NCBI RefSeq assembly: GCF_016741775.1
Contig: NZ_JAERRK010000027.1
Coordinates: forward strand, 61,447 to 125,446
Reading direction: 5' to 3'
DNA length: 64,000 bases
Source of the DNA: Streptomyces actinomycinicus
Lineage (GTDB): Bacteria; Actinomycetota; Actinomycetes; Streptomycetales; Streptomycetaceae
In this document: one piece after another, positions 1-7,458 of the stretch
How positions within the stretch are numbered: the stretch's first letter is position 1
Layout: the number at the start of each line of letters is the position of its first letter
Position numbers and translations under genes: made by a program
The notes under the pieces: model-generated
Database searches by the model: none
Seen by the model: only the letters and a program-made list of their open reading frames with translations
Told to the model about the DNA's origin: nothing

Positions 1-1263
1 GAAGAAGGCCACGAGCGAGATGATCGCGGAGCGGTAGCTTCCGGTCAGCTGGTAGGTCATGCCGAACAGCAGCGGCCCCAGCCAGCTCATCCCGCGGTCG
101 CTCATCTCGTACGCCGAGAAGTACTCGGCCTCCTTGCCCGGCGGCACCAGGTGGGAGAACAGCGACCGGGACAGCGCCTGGCTGCCGCCGAGGACCAGGC
201 CGATCCCCGAGGCCAGCACGAAGAACCACACCGGCGCCCGCGCCGGCAGGAAGTAGCCGGCCGTCAGGGTGACCGTCCACGCCACCAGTGAGCCGAGGAT
301 CGTCCGCTGCGCGCCGTACGTCCGCGCCAGCCGTCCCATCGCCAGCGCGCCCGCCACCGCCAGCACCTGCACCAGCAGTACGGCCACGATGAGCGTCGAC
401 TGCCCGAGCCCCAGTTCCTCGGAGCCGTAGACCGAGGCCTGGGAGATCACCGTCTGGATGCCGTCGTTGTAGATCAGGTACGCCAGCAGGAACGCCAGGG
501 TCAGCGGGTGCCGGCGCATGTCCCGGACCGTCGCCGCGAGCTGCCGCAGCCCGGGTGCCGTCGCGCCCTCCACGCGCGCGTGCCGGTCCCGCAGGGTGCG
601 CAGCGGTACCAGCGTGAAGGCGCCCCACCACAGGCCGGCCGAGGCCAGGCAGACGCGGACCGCGGCCGACTCGGACAGGCCGAAGGAGTCGTGCGCCGAG
701 TACAGCACCAGGTTCACGACGAGCACCAGGGAACCGGCCGCGTAGCCGAAGGCCCAGCCACGGGAGGAGACGGCGTCGCGCTGCTCGGGCGGGGCGATCT
801 GCGGCAGGTAGGAGTTGTAGAGCATCATCCCGACGGACTGCGCCGCATTGGCCACGACCAGCAGCAGCCCGCCGAGCAGATAGCGGTCGCCGTCCAGGAA
901 GAACATCCCGGTGGTCGCCGCCGCACCGGTGTACGCCGCCGCGGCGAGCAGGGGCTTCTTGCGGCCCGTGCGGTCGGCCGCGCCGCCCACGAGCGGCATC
1001 ACGACGACCGCCACGATCACCGACAGGGAGACCGAGTAGGCGAAGAACGAGCCCGCCCGGACCGGGACGCCGAGCGGATGCACATAGCCGTCGGCGTCCG
1101 CCGCCCGTTCGGCGACCGCGGTGAGGTACGGGCCCAGGAAGACGGTCAGGACGCTGGTCGAGTAGACCGAGCACGCCCAGTCGTAGAAGTACCAGCCGCG
1201 TTGCTCGCGCCTGAGACCGGCGGCCTCGTCCGCCGCCCGTGCACGCACGGTGTCGGTGCCCAC
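1..1263 (-). CDS. MFS transporter, UMF1/Atg22-like (3' end outside window)
   Basis: A polytopic membrane protein reading leftward out of the window, so its C-terminus is missing. The N-terminus carries a W-Y-F-Y-D-W-A segment followed by Y-S-T-S-V-L, and further on there is a Y-N-D-G-I-Q-T-V-I segment; both are typical of the UMF1 (vacuole effluxer Atg22-like) branch of the major facilitator superfamily. Many hydrophobic helices are visible, as is a G-G-A-A-D-R-T-G-R-K loop between helices 2 and 3. The GTG at 1263 has a purine-rich stretch (GCGAGG) upstream. It lies 53 bp after the phosphodiesterase gene on the same strand and probably shares its transcript. Substrate unknown; small-molecule export is an inference from the family. 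Confidence 0.85.
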   Translation of the reverse strand, partial: MGTDTVRARAADEAAGLRREQRGWYFYDWACSVYSTSVLTVFLGPYLTAVAERAADADGYVHPLGVPVRAGSFFAYSVSLSVIVAVVVMPLVGGAADRTGRKKPLLAAAAYTGAAATTGMFFLDGDRYLLGGLLLVVANAAQSVGMMLYNSYLPQIAPPEQRDAVSSRGWAFGYAAGSLVLVVNLVLYSAHDSFGLSESAAVRVCLASAGLWWGAFTLVPLRTLRDRHARVEGATAPGLRQLAATVRDMRRHPLTLAFLLAYLIYNDGIQTVISQASVYGSEELGLGQSTLIVAVLLVQVLAVAGALAMGRLARTYGAQRTILGSLVAWTVTLTAGYFLPARAPVWFFVLASGIGLVLGGSQALSRSLFSHLVPPGKEAEYFSAYEMSDRGMSWLGPLLFGMTYQLTGSYRSAIISLVAFF

Positions 1264-1316
1264 CCGTGCCCTCGCTTCCCCGCTGAACTGCGAAGGTTCG
1301 GGTCGGACGGCCGGGC

Positions 1317-2093
1317 TCAGACCCAGACGCCGCGGTCCTCCATGACCTTGCGCAACGTGTCGATGTGATCGGTCATGATGCCATCAACCCCGAGGTCCAG
1401 GAGCCGGTGCATGCGCTCCGGTTCGTTGATCGTCCAGACGTGCACCTGCAGCCCGCGCGCGTGTGCGACCCGCACGAAGCGGTGGTCGACCACGGGCACG
1501 CCCGACTGGGCCTCGGGTACCTGTGCCGCCACGGCCGACCGGCGCACCGCGGCCGGCAGCCCCCAGGAACGCAGCCGCAGGTTCAGCACCCCGCGGGTGC
1601 CGAACGAGGTCGCAAGCCGCGGCCCGGCCAGCCGCTGGGCGCGCAGCACCCGCGCCTCGGAGAAGGAGCCCACACAGACCCGGTCCCAGGCGTCTCGGCG
1701 CTCGATCAGTGCCAGCAGGGGCCGCAGCGCGGGCTCCGCCTTGACGTCGACGTTCCAGCGCACCTCGGGGAAGGTGTCCAGCAACTCCTCGAACAGCGGC
1801 ACCGGTTCGCGGCCGCCCACGCGCGCGTGGCTCACCTCCGCCCACGGCAGGTCGGCGATCCGGCCCGCCCCGTCGGTGACCCGGTCCAGGGTGGCGTCGT
1901 GGAAGGCGACCAGCAGGCCGTCCGCCGTCGCGTGCACGTCGGTCTCGATGTACCGGTAGCCCAGCTCCACCGCGCGCCGGAACTGCGCCACGGTGTTCTC
2001 CAGGCCGTCTGCCGCCCCGCCCCGGTGGGCGAAGGCGATCGGTCCGGGATGGTCCAGGTACGGGTGGCGTATGGGCGGTGTCGTGAGCGTCAC
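1317..2093 (-). CDS. Glycerophosphodiester phosphodiesterase (GDPD family)
   Basis: A 258-residue single-domain GDPD protein, expected to hydrolyse glycerophosphodiesters to sn-glycerol 3-phosphate and an alcohol. The catalytic His-Arg-Gly is at residues 23-25, the metal ligands E50 and D52 sit in an I-E-T-D-V-H block, and the second catalytic His is H65 in F-H-D. The C-terminus keeps the W-T-I-N-E and G-V-D-G-I-M-T-D blocks of the TIM barrel. No signal peptide is visible, so it is probably cytoplasmic. The GTG start at 2093 overlaps the TGA of the yczE gene (GTGA), which implies translational coupling. The open frame extends further upstream, but that part is the shadow of yczE. Confidence 0.9.
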   Translation of the reverse strand: MTLTTPPIRHPYLDHPGPIAFAHRGGAADGLENTVAQFRRAVELGYRYIETDVHATADGLLVAFHDATLDRVTDGAGRIADLPWAEVSHARVGGREPVPLFEELLDTFPEVRWNVDVKAEPALRPLLALIERRDAWDRVCVGSFSEARVLRAQRLAGPRLATSFGTRGVLNLRLRSWGLPAAVRRSAVAAQVPEAQSGVPVVDHRFVRVAHARGLQVHVWTINEPERMHRLLDLGVDGIMTDHIDTLRKVMEDRGVWV

Positions 2094-2983
2094 CCGGGCA
2101 GTATCGCTCGCTCGGGTGTCGAGGTGGCAACGACCGTGCTGCCTGCCGATGCCGGCGCGACGGCGAAAACCCGCAGGAAGACCTGGGCCAGCGGGCCGAT
2201 GGACACCGCGTACAGCACGGTGCCCACCCCTACGGTGCCGCCGAGGACGAACCCGGTGACCACGACCGCCACCTCGACCGCCGTCCGCATCAGCCGGATC
2301 GAGCGGCCGGTGCGCCGGTGCAGTCCCGTCATCAGCCCGTCGCGCGGGCCCGGCCCGAAGCGTGCCGTGATGTACAGACCCGTCGCCATGCCGTTCAGCA
2401 CGATCCCGGCGAGCAGCAGCGGCACGCGTACGGCGAGGGAGTGCGCGTCCGGGAGGAGGGCGAGCGTGCCGTCCATGGCGAGGCCGACCACGAACACGTT
2501 GGAGACCGTGCCGAGCCCGGGGCGCTGGCGCAGCGGGATCCACAGGAGCAGCACCGCGGCGCCGACGACGATCGACACCACCCCGATGCTCAGCCCGGTC
2601 AGCTCCGCCAGCCCCTGGTGCAGCACGTTCCAGGGCTCCAGACCCAGCCCCGCCACCACGAGCAGCGCGGAACTCGCGCCGTAGAGGGCGAGTCCGGCGT
2701 AGAGCTGGATCAGCCGCCGTCCGGCACGACGGCGGGGGCCGGGCCCGGAGCCGTCGGAAGCCGGCCCGCTGACCCGCGCGTCACCGGAACCGGAGGCGCC
2801 GGCCCCGGAGCGGTCGCCGGTTCCGGGGCCGGTGGCCGCGGAACCGCGGGGGCCGGGTTCGGTGGCGGCGGGGCGGCGGGGACCGGGCTCGGTGGGAGCG
2901 GGGCTGCGGTGGCCGGGCTCCGTGGGCGCGGGGTCGCCGGGAGCGGACTCCTCGGTGGGAGCGGGGTCGCTGGCAAGGGACAA
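2090..2983 (-). CDS. yczE: YczE/YyaS/YitT-type (DUF161) integral membrane protein with low-complexity N-terminal tail
   Basis: A 297-residue protein. The first ~85 residues are a hydrophilic, repetitive tail rich in Pro, Thr, Glu and Gly (P-A-P-T-E-P-G-type units). They are followed by about five membrane helices beginning at L-I-Q-L-Y-A-G-L-A-L-Y-G and including the conserved G-L-E-P-W-N-V-L-H-Q-G and G-P-G-P-R-D-G-L-M-T-G loops of the YczE family. The likely start is TTG at 2983, seven bases after an AGGGGG ribosome site. It is divergent from a MocR regulator; the family literature describes MocR proteins (YczR type) controlling adjacent yczE/DUF161 genes. The transported substrate is unknown. 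A vitamin B6-related role is sometimes suggested because the regulator binds PLP. Confidence 0.8.
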   Translation of the reverse strand: MSLASDPAPTEESAPGDPAPTEPGHRSPAPTEPGPRRPAATEPGPRGSAATGPGTGDRSGAGASGSGDARVSGPASDGSGPGPRRRAGRRLIQLYAGLALYGASSALLVVAGLGLEPWNVLHQGLAELTGLSIGVVSIVVGAAVLLLWIPLRQRPGLGTVSNVFVVGLAMDGTLALLPDAHSLAVRVPLLLAGIVLNGMATGLYITARFGPGPRDGLMTGLHRRTGRSIRLMRTAVEVAVVVTGFVLGGTVGVGTVLYAVSIGPLAQVFLRVFAVAPASAGSTVVATSTPERAILPG

Positions 2984-3007
2984 GGGATACCCCCCTGGGT
3001 GGTGACA

Positions 3008-3038
3008 GTGGCCTGGCGCATGACACTCTGTGGCTTGG
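3008..3038. promoter_or_regulatory. Direct-repeat operator candidate for the MocR regulator
   Basis: Two direct repeats, GTGGCCTGG (3008-3016) and GTGGCTTGG (3030-3038), differ at one base and start 22 bp apart, about two helical turns. They lie between the divergent yczE and mocR starts. MocR regulators are known to bind spaced direct repeats, so this is the best operator candidate. Assignment to this protein is inferred. Confidence 0.5.
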
Positions 3039-3085
3039 GGTGGATCCCCATCCATGGCCAATTCGGGGAAGGTGGACTGATCGTC

Positions 3086-4594
3086 ATGGCGCATTGGACC
3101 TCGGCGGTGGGAGCCGCGCAGCTCGGCCGGCTCCTGAACTCCCAGCAGGACCGTCCGGCCGGTCCCGGCAGCCGCCGTCCCCCCGCCTACCGCGCCCTCG
3201 CCGACGGCATCCGGCTGCTGGTGCTGGAAGGCCGGGTCCCGGTCGCCGCCCGCCTGCCCGCGGAGCGTGAGCTGGCCATGGCGCTCTCCGTGAGCCGTAC
3301 GACGGTCGCGGCGGCGTACGAGGCGCTGCGCAGCGAGGGCTTCCTGGAGTCCCGGCGCGGAGCCGGCAGCTGGACCGCCGTACCGGCCGGCAACCCGATC
3401 CCCGCCCGCGGCCTCGAACCGCTGCCACCCGAGGCCCTCGGCTCGGTCATCGACCTGGGCTGCGCCTCCCTCCCGGCGCCCGAGCCGTGGCTCACCCGGG
3501 CCGTGCAGGGTGCCCTGGAGGAACTGCCGCCGTACGCCCACACGCACGGCGACTACCCGGCCGGACTGCCCGCCCTGCGCTCGATGATCGCCGAACGCTA
3601 CACCGCGCGCGGGATCCCCACGATGCCGGAGCAGATCATGGTGACGACCGGTGCGATGGGAGCCATCGACGCGATCTGCCACCTGTTCGCGGGCCGGGGC
3701 GAGCGCATCGCCGTGGAGTCGCCGTCCTACGCCAACATCCTCCAGCTGATGCGGGAGGCGGGCGCCCGGCTCGTACCGGTCGCGATGGCCGAGGGGCTGT
3801 CCGGCTGGGACATGGACCGCTGGCGGCAGGTCCTGCGCGAGGCCGCGCCGCGCATCGCCTACGTGGTCGCCGACTTCCACAACCCCACCGGGGCGCTCGC
3901 CGACGAGGACCAGCGGCGCCGGCTGGTCGACGCGGCCCGCTCGGCCGGCACGGTGCTCGTGGCCGACGAGACGATGTCCGAACTCTGGCTCGAGGACGGC
4001 TTCCGGGACGGCGGCATGCCCCGCCCGGTGTGCGGGTTCGACCCGGCCGGCTCCACGGTGATCACGGTCGGCTCGGCGAGCAAGGCGTTCTGGGCGGGCA
4101 TGCGCATCGGCTGGGTGCGGGCGGCGCCGGACGTCATCCGCAGCCTGGTCGCCGCGCGCGCGTACGCCGATCTGGGGACGCCGGTGCTGGAGCAGCTCGC
4201 GGTGAACTGGCTCTTCAGCACCGGGGGGTGGGAGCAGGCGGTCGAGTTGCGGCGGGCGCAGGCGCGGGAGAACCGTGACGCACTGGTGGCCGCGATCCGC
4301 CGGGAGCTGCCGGGCTGGGAGTTCGAGGTTCCGAGCGGCGGTCTGACCCTCTGGGTCCGTGCCGGTGGCCTCTCCGGCTCCCGCCTCGCGGAGGCGGGCG
4401 AACGAGCCGGCGTCCGGGTCCCGTCCGGCCCCCGCTTCGGTGTCGACGGCGCGTTCGAGGGCTACGTACGGCTGCCGTTCACCGTCGGGGGAGCGGTCGC
4501 GGACGAAGCGGCCGCCCGGCTCGCCGCCGCGGCCCGCCTGGTGGAATCGGGCGCGACGGGGGCGAGCGAGGCCCCGCGGACGTTCGTGGCGTAG
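3086..4594 (+). CDS. MocR-family (YczR-like) PLP-binding transcriptional regulator
   Basis: A 502-residue fusion of an N-terminal GntR-type winged helix (about residues 30-95; R-L-P-A-E-R-E-L-A then S-R-T-T-V-A-A-A-Y-E-A-L) and a fold-type I aminotransferase domain. The PLP lysine is K333 in G-S-A-S-K-A-F-W. The aminotransferase D-F-H-N-P-T-G and A-D-E-T blocks are present. Such proteins act as PLP-sensing regulators, not metabolic transaminases. The ATG at 3086 follows a GGGGAAGGTGG stretch; the much longer open frame upstream is antisense to yczE. Divergence from yczE points to it as the target. GC content and length are normal for the family. Confidence 0.9.
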   Translation: MAHWTSAVGAAQLGRLLNSQQDRPAGPGSRRPPAYRALADGIRLLVLEGRVPVAARLPAERELAMALSVSRTTVAAAYEALRSEGFLESRRGAGSWTAVPAGNPIPARGLEPLPPEALGSVIDLGCASLPAPEPWLTRAVQGALEELPPYAHTHGDYPAGLPALRSMIAERYTARGIPTMPEQIMVTTGAMGAIDAICHLFAGRGERIAVESPSYANILQLMREAGARLVPVAMAEGLSGWDMDRWRQVLREAAPRIAYVVADFHNPTGALADEDQRRRLVDAARSAGTVLVADETMSELWLEDGFRDGGMPRPVCGFDPAGSTVITVGSASKAFWAGMRIGWVRAAPDVIRSLVAARAYADLGTPVLEQLAVNWLFSTGGWEQAVELRRAQARENRDALVAAIRRELPGWEFEVPSGGLTLWVRAGGLSGSRLAEAGERAGVRVPSGPRFGVDGAFEGYVRLPFTVGGAVADEAAARLAAAARLVESGATGASEAPRTFVA

Positions 4595-4597
4595 CCG

Positions 4598-6208
4598 CTA
4601 GCTCTCGGCCGCCATCGCTTCTGCGATCGCCGGTGTCTTCTCCAGTGCCGGCTTCGCGAGATCCCCCGGCCCGGGCTCCGCGGCGGTGGCCCGCGCGGGC
4701 AGCAACTCCAGTACCGCCTGCCGGTCGGCGTCACTCGTGGCGTCGTCGTACGGATCCGGCGTACGCGGCACCTGGAGCCGGTGCACCGGGCCGGAGCCCA
4801 GCCGGGCGTACCCCCGCCCGGGCGGCACGTGCGCCGGCGTGGTCGTGTGCGGCGGCACCCCGAGAACCGCCTCCACCTGCCGTGACGTCGCGGCACCTAG
4901 CACGACACGCGCGCGCGTGTGCTGTCGTACCCCGTCGCTCAACGCCTCCGCGCCGTCGAACTGCTCGGCCACGACCACGGTCACGTTCGCCGCCCTGCCG
5001 TGCCGCAGCGGCACCTGGAGCAGGGTCTGCGGCTCCTTGCGGCCCTCCGTCGTGGCGAGGTGCGTGAAGACGGTCGGACGGTCCAGCAGCAGCCACAGCG
5101 GGCGCCGGGTGTCCTCCGGCGGCGGGTCGCCCGCCTGCCGGGCCAGATTGATCGCGATGAGCCGGCGCTCGGTCTCCTGCGCCGCCCACTCCAGGCTGGC
5201 CAGTGCCCCGGGGAGGGCGCATTCCACGCCCAGGACGCCGTTCCGGCCGGTCAGGCAGGCGTACTCGCCGGTGCCGCCGCCGTCGACGATCAGCACGTCA
5301 CCGTACTGCAGGGCCTGCAGGGCGATGGAACGCAGCAGGGTGGACGTGCCGCTGCCGGGGTGGCCCATGGCCAGCAGGTGCGGCTCGGTGGAGCGGATGC
5401 CGGTGCGCCACACGACCGGCGGGACGTCGATCTCCTCCTCCCCGTAGGACAGGGGGAGCGTGCGCTGGACCTCGCTCGGGTCGGTGAAGCCGAGGACGGT
5501 CTCGCCGGGCGCGGTGACGAAGTGCTGGGCCGGGATGTCGGCGGGCAGCGGGGCGAGGGCGGTGACGGCGAGCTGGTTGCCCGCCTCGTCCCACGAGAAG
5601 TGGTACTCGCGGCCCCGCCCGGCCTTCGCGGTGAGCAGCTGCTCGATCCGTGCGCGGGCCGGGGCTTCGCCGTCCGGGAAGTACGCCGGGTAGCGGATCA
5701 CAAGGTGTCCGACGCGCCCGGCGTCGTCGAACTCGGGCGCGGAGAAGACCTTCTCCCAGTCCCCGCCGTGCGCGTACAGCGGCGCGGGGTCCTCGGCGCC
5801 GGTGAAGTACGGCACCAGGGCCTCGTACAGCGACTGCAGCCGCTCCTTCTGGGTCTCGTCGGGCCCTTCGGGCTCCGCGGGGGTGCGGTCGCGGCCCTGC
5901 CAGGCCGCGGCCGCCATCACGGTGATGACGGCGAGCAGCGGCCCGTACGGCACCAGGGCCACGACCAGGAACAGGGAGGCCACCAGGAACAGCAGTGGCC
6001 CCCGCTTGTCCTTGGGCGTGTCCGCCCACTTGCGCCGCCCGGCGGAGCCCAGCCGGCGCAACCCGCGCGTGACGGTGATCAGGGGGTGCAGGACGTCGGT
6101 GGCGCTGTCGGCCGCCGTCCGGGCCAGCTCCCTGCTCCGGGCGATCTGCGTCCGGGCGATCTGGGCGCTGTCCTTGCTCAGGATGCGGGGGAGAGGGCGC
6201 CGGGCCAC
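4598..6208 (-). CDS. FtsK/SpoIIIE-like membrane protein with degenerate P-loop
   Basis: A 536-residue protein with a basic N-terminal ~65 residues, two close membrane helices (about 68-102), and a C-terminal domain laid out like an FtsK/SpoIIIE motor. The nucleotide site reads G-H-P-G-S-G-T-S-T (residues 282-290): the invariant Walker A lysine is replaced by T288. The Walker B region (L-W-L-L-L-D-R-P) lacks the second acidic residue. It may therefore bind but not hydrolyse ATP, or be a scaffold. The GTG start at 6208 has AGGAGA seven bases upstream. It sits 40 bp downstream of a 64-residue membrane protein gene, probably in one operon. The pairing recalls plasmid-transfer-type genes, but no integrase is nearby. 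Specific function unknown. Confidence 0.7.
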   Translation of the reverse strand: MARRPLPRILSKDSAQIARTQIARSRELARTAADSATDVLHPLITVTRGLRRLGSAGRRKWADTPKDKRGPLLFLVASLFLVVALVPYGPLLAVITVMAAAAWQGRDRTPAEPEGPDETQKERLQSLYEALVPYFTGAEDPAPLYAHGGDWEKVFSAPEFDDAGRVGHLVIRYPAYFPDGEAPARARIEQLLTAKAGRGREYHFSWDEAGNQLAVTALAPLPADIPAQHFVTAPGETVLGFTDPSEVQRTLPLSYGEEEIDVPPVVWRTGIRSTEPHLLAMGHPGSGTSTLLRSIALQALQYGDVLIVDGGGTGEYACLTGRNGVLGVECALPGALASLEWAAQETERRLIAINLARQAGDPPPEDTRRPLWLLLDRPTVFTHLATTEGRKEPQTLLQVPLRHGRAANVTVVVAEQFDGAEALSDGVRQHTRARVVLGAATSRQVEAVLGVPPHTTTPAHVPPGRGYARLGSGPVHRLQVPRTPDPYDDATSDADRQAVLELLPARATAAEPGPGDLAKPALEKTPAIAEAMAAES

Positions 6209-6248
6209 TGCTGTCTCCTGATCGTGCGTGCGGGCGGGGCTGGCGGGA

Positions 6249-6443
6249 TCAGAACTTGAGACCGCCGAGGAGGCTGGCGAGACTCTCGCCGCCGGCCTTG
6301 ATGCTCGGTGCGATGGCCGTGCTCGACAGGTAGAAGCCGAACAGCGCCGAGACCGTCGCGTGCGAGCCCTTCAGTCCGTCCTTGCGGAAGAAGAGAAAGA
6401 CGACGACGCCGAGCAGGAACACGCCAGACAGGGAGAGGATCAT
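6249..6443 (-). CDS. Small membrane protein, unknown function
   Basis: A 64-residue protein. An N-terminal hydrophobic helix (residues 3-19) ends in F-R-K-D-G-L-K. A second amphipathic or hydrophobic stretch (L-F-G-F-Y-L-S-S-T-A-I-A-P-S-I) follows, then a short Gly/Leu tail. An AGGAGG site stands before the ATG (AGGAGGCCCGAAATG), so translation should be strong. It is the first gene of a two-gene unit with the FtsK-like protein. I recognise the type as recurring in Streptomyces beside FtsK-like ATPases but know no assigned function; a membrane partner of the ATPase is an inference. Confidence 0.7.
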   Translation of the reverse strand: MILSLSGVFLLGVVVFLFFRKDGLKGSHATVSALFGFYLSSTAIAPSIKAGGESLASLLGGLKF

Positions 6444-6512
6444 TTCGGGCCTCCTGGTGTCGAAGGTGGGGGACAGTCACCATGAGTTCTTCCAGGATCA
6501 CAGGATGTATCC

Positions 6513-6540
6513 ATACTATTAAAGGTGCAACTGGGTGGAA
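6513..6540 (-). promoter_or_regulatory. Possible promoter for the small membrane protein/FtsK-like operon
   Basis: On the minus strand a TTCCAC hexamer (6540-6535) is separated by 16 bases from TAGTAT (6518-6513), in an unusually AT-rich patch about 70 bases upstream of the start at 6443. The rest of the 322-base gap 6444-6765 shows no other clear element. Confidence 0.35.
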
Positions 6541-6765
6541 TCCGGTAGATTTCCCCCAGTCGGCGGAGTGTCTTCCGGCGCCGCTGACCAGGCGGAACGG
6601 CTGGGACCGGGCCGTTGGTGATCTTTACCTCGGGCACATCGGGTCATGTGCCGCAGGAGCCAGTACGCTGGCGATTCACTCGTACGGCTGCGTTCCCTGC
6701 GCTGCCGTACGCTCGCTCAGTCCCCGAAGCAGTCCCCGAACGCGCATGGAGAGGCGGTCCGGCCG

Positions 6766-7158
6766 ATGAGTGAAGCCCCCGACCCCGAGGTCGTGGAGCT
6801 GGCGACCAAGATCTTCGATCTGGCCCGGCAGGGGCAGACCGAGGCGCTCGTGGCGTACGTCGACGCGGGTGTTCCGGCCAACCTCACCAACGACCGCGGC
6901 GACTCCCTGGTGATGCTCGCCGCCTACCACGGTCACGCCGACGCGGTCCGTGCGCTGCTCGCCCGCGGCGCGGCGGCGGACCAGATCAACGACCGGGGCC
7001 AGACCCCGCTCGCCGGTGCCGTCTTCAAGGGTGAGACGGACGTCATCAAGGCCCTCCTGGAGGGCGGAGCCGATCCTTCCGCGGGCACGCCCTCGGCCGT
7101 GGACACGGCCCGGATGTTCGCCAAGACGGAACTTCTGGAACTGTTCGGCGCACACTGA
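6766..7158 (+). CDS. Ankyrin-repeat protein
   Basis: A 130-residue soluble protein made almost entirely of ankyrin repeats. Typical blocks are G-D-S-L-V-M-L-A-A-Y-H-G-H-A-D-A-V-R-A-L-L-A-R-G-A and G-Q-T-P-L-A-G-A-V-F-K-G-E-T-D-V-I-K-A-L-L-E-G-G-A, giving three to four repeats. The ATG at 6766 is preceded by GGAGAGG; an upstream in-frame extension from 6646 is rich in Arg and Ser and lacks a ribosome site, so I reject it. Ankyrin arrays mediate protein-protein contacts; no catalytic domain is attached and the partner is unknown. It stands alone between a leftward operon and the HEAT-like gene. Confidence 0.88.
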   Translation: MSEAPDPEVVELATKIFDLARQGQTEALVAYVDAGVPANLTNDRGDSLVMLAAYHGHADAVRALLARGAAADQINDRGQTPLAGAVFKGETDVIKALLEGGADPSAGTPSAVDTARMFAKTELLELFGAH

Positions 7159-7352
7159 GCCAAGTGTCCTGACCAGGTACGAAACAGAAAACGGGGGAGG
7201 CGGTAAAGGGCCGCCGGAAATACGGTCGCGGCAGCTCACACCGCGGGTCATCATGACGACGTGATTCACGGACGCGATGGCTGGGCAGGTGTTGCCGCAC
7301 CGCGCGGGCCGTGATGCGGTCCGCATGGGCCACCGACGAGAGGCAGAGAGAG

Positions 7353-7412
7353 ATGGTCTACAGCAAGCAAGAGACGGCGGGCGCTCCGACGTTGTGTCAC
7401 GCGGCCAGGTAG
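7353..7412 (+). CDS. Candidate 19-residue peptide upstream of the HEAT-like gene
   Basis: An ATG preceded by purine-rich GAGAGGCAGAGAG opens a 19-codon frame (M-V-Y-S-K-Q-E-T..., ending L-C-H-A-A-R) that closes at TAG 7410-7412, 46 bases before the next gene. A peptide here could be a leader for the downstream gene. A second overlapping frame (7277-7447, 56 residues) has mixed codon use including CTA and AGA. The remainder of 7159-7458 shows nothing recognisable. Weak evidence; neither frame is established. Confidence 0.3.
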   Translation: MVYSKQETAGAPTLCHAAR

Positions 7413-7458
7413 TGCGTGTTCCCCGGTTGCGTCGACGCTTGATGTGAGGCTGTTTCCC

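Noticed and set aside
4598..6443. Integrated plasmid (AICE) transfer region
   Set aside because: FtsK-like and small membrane proteins recall such elements, but no integrase, replication gene, tRNA or attachment repeat is seen, and base composition equals the surroundings.
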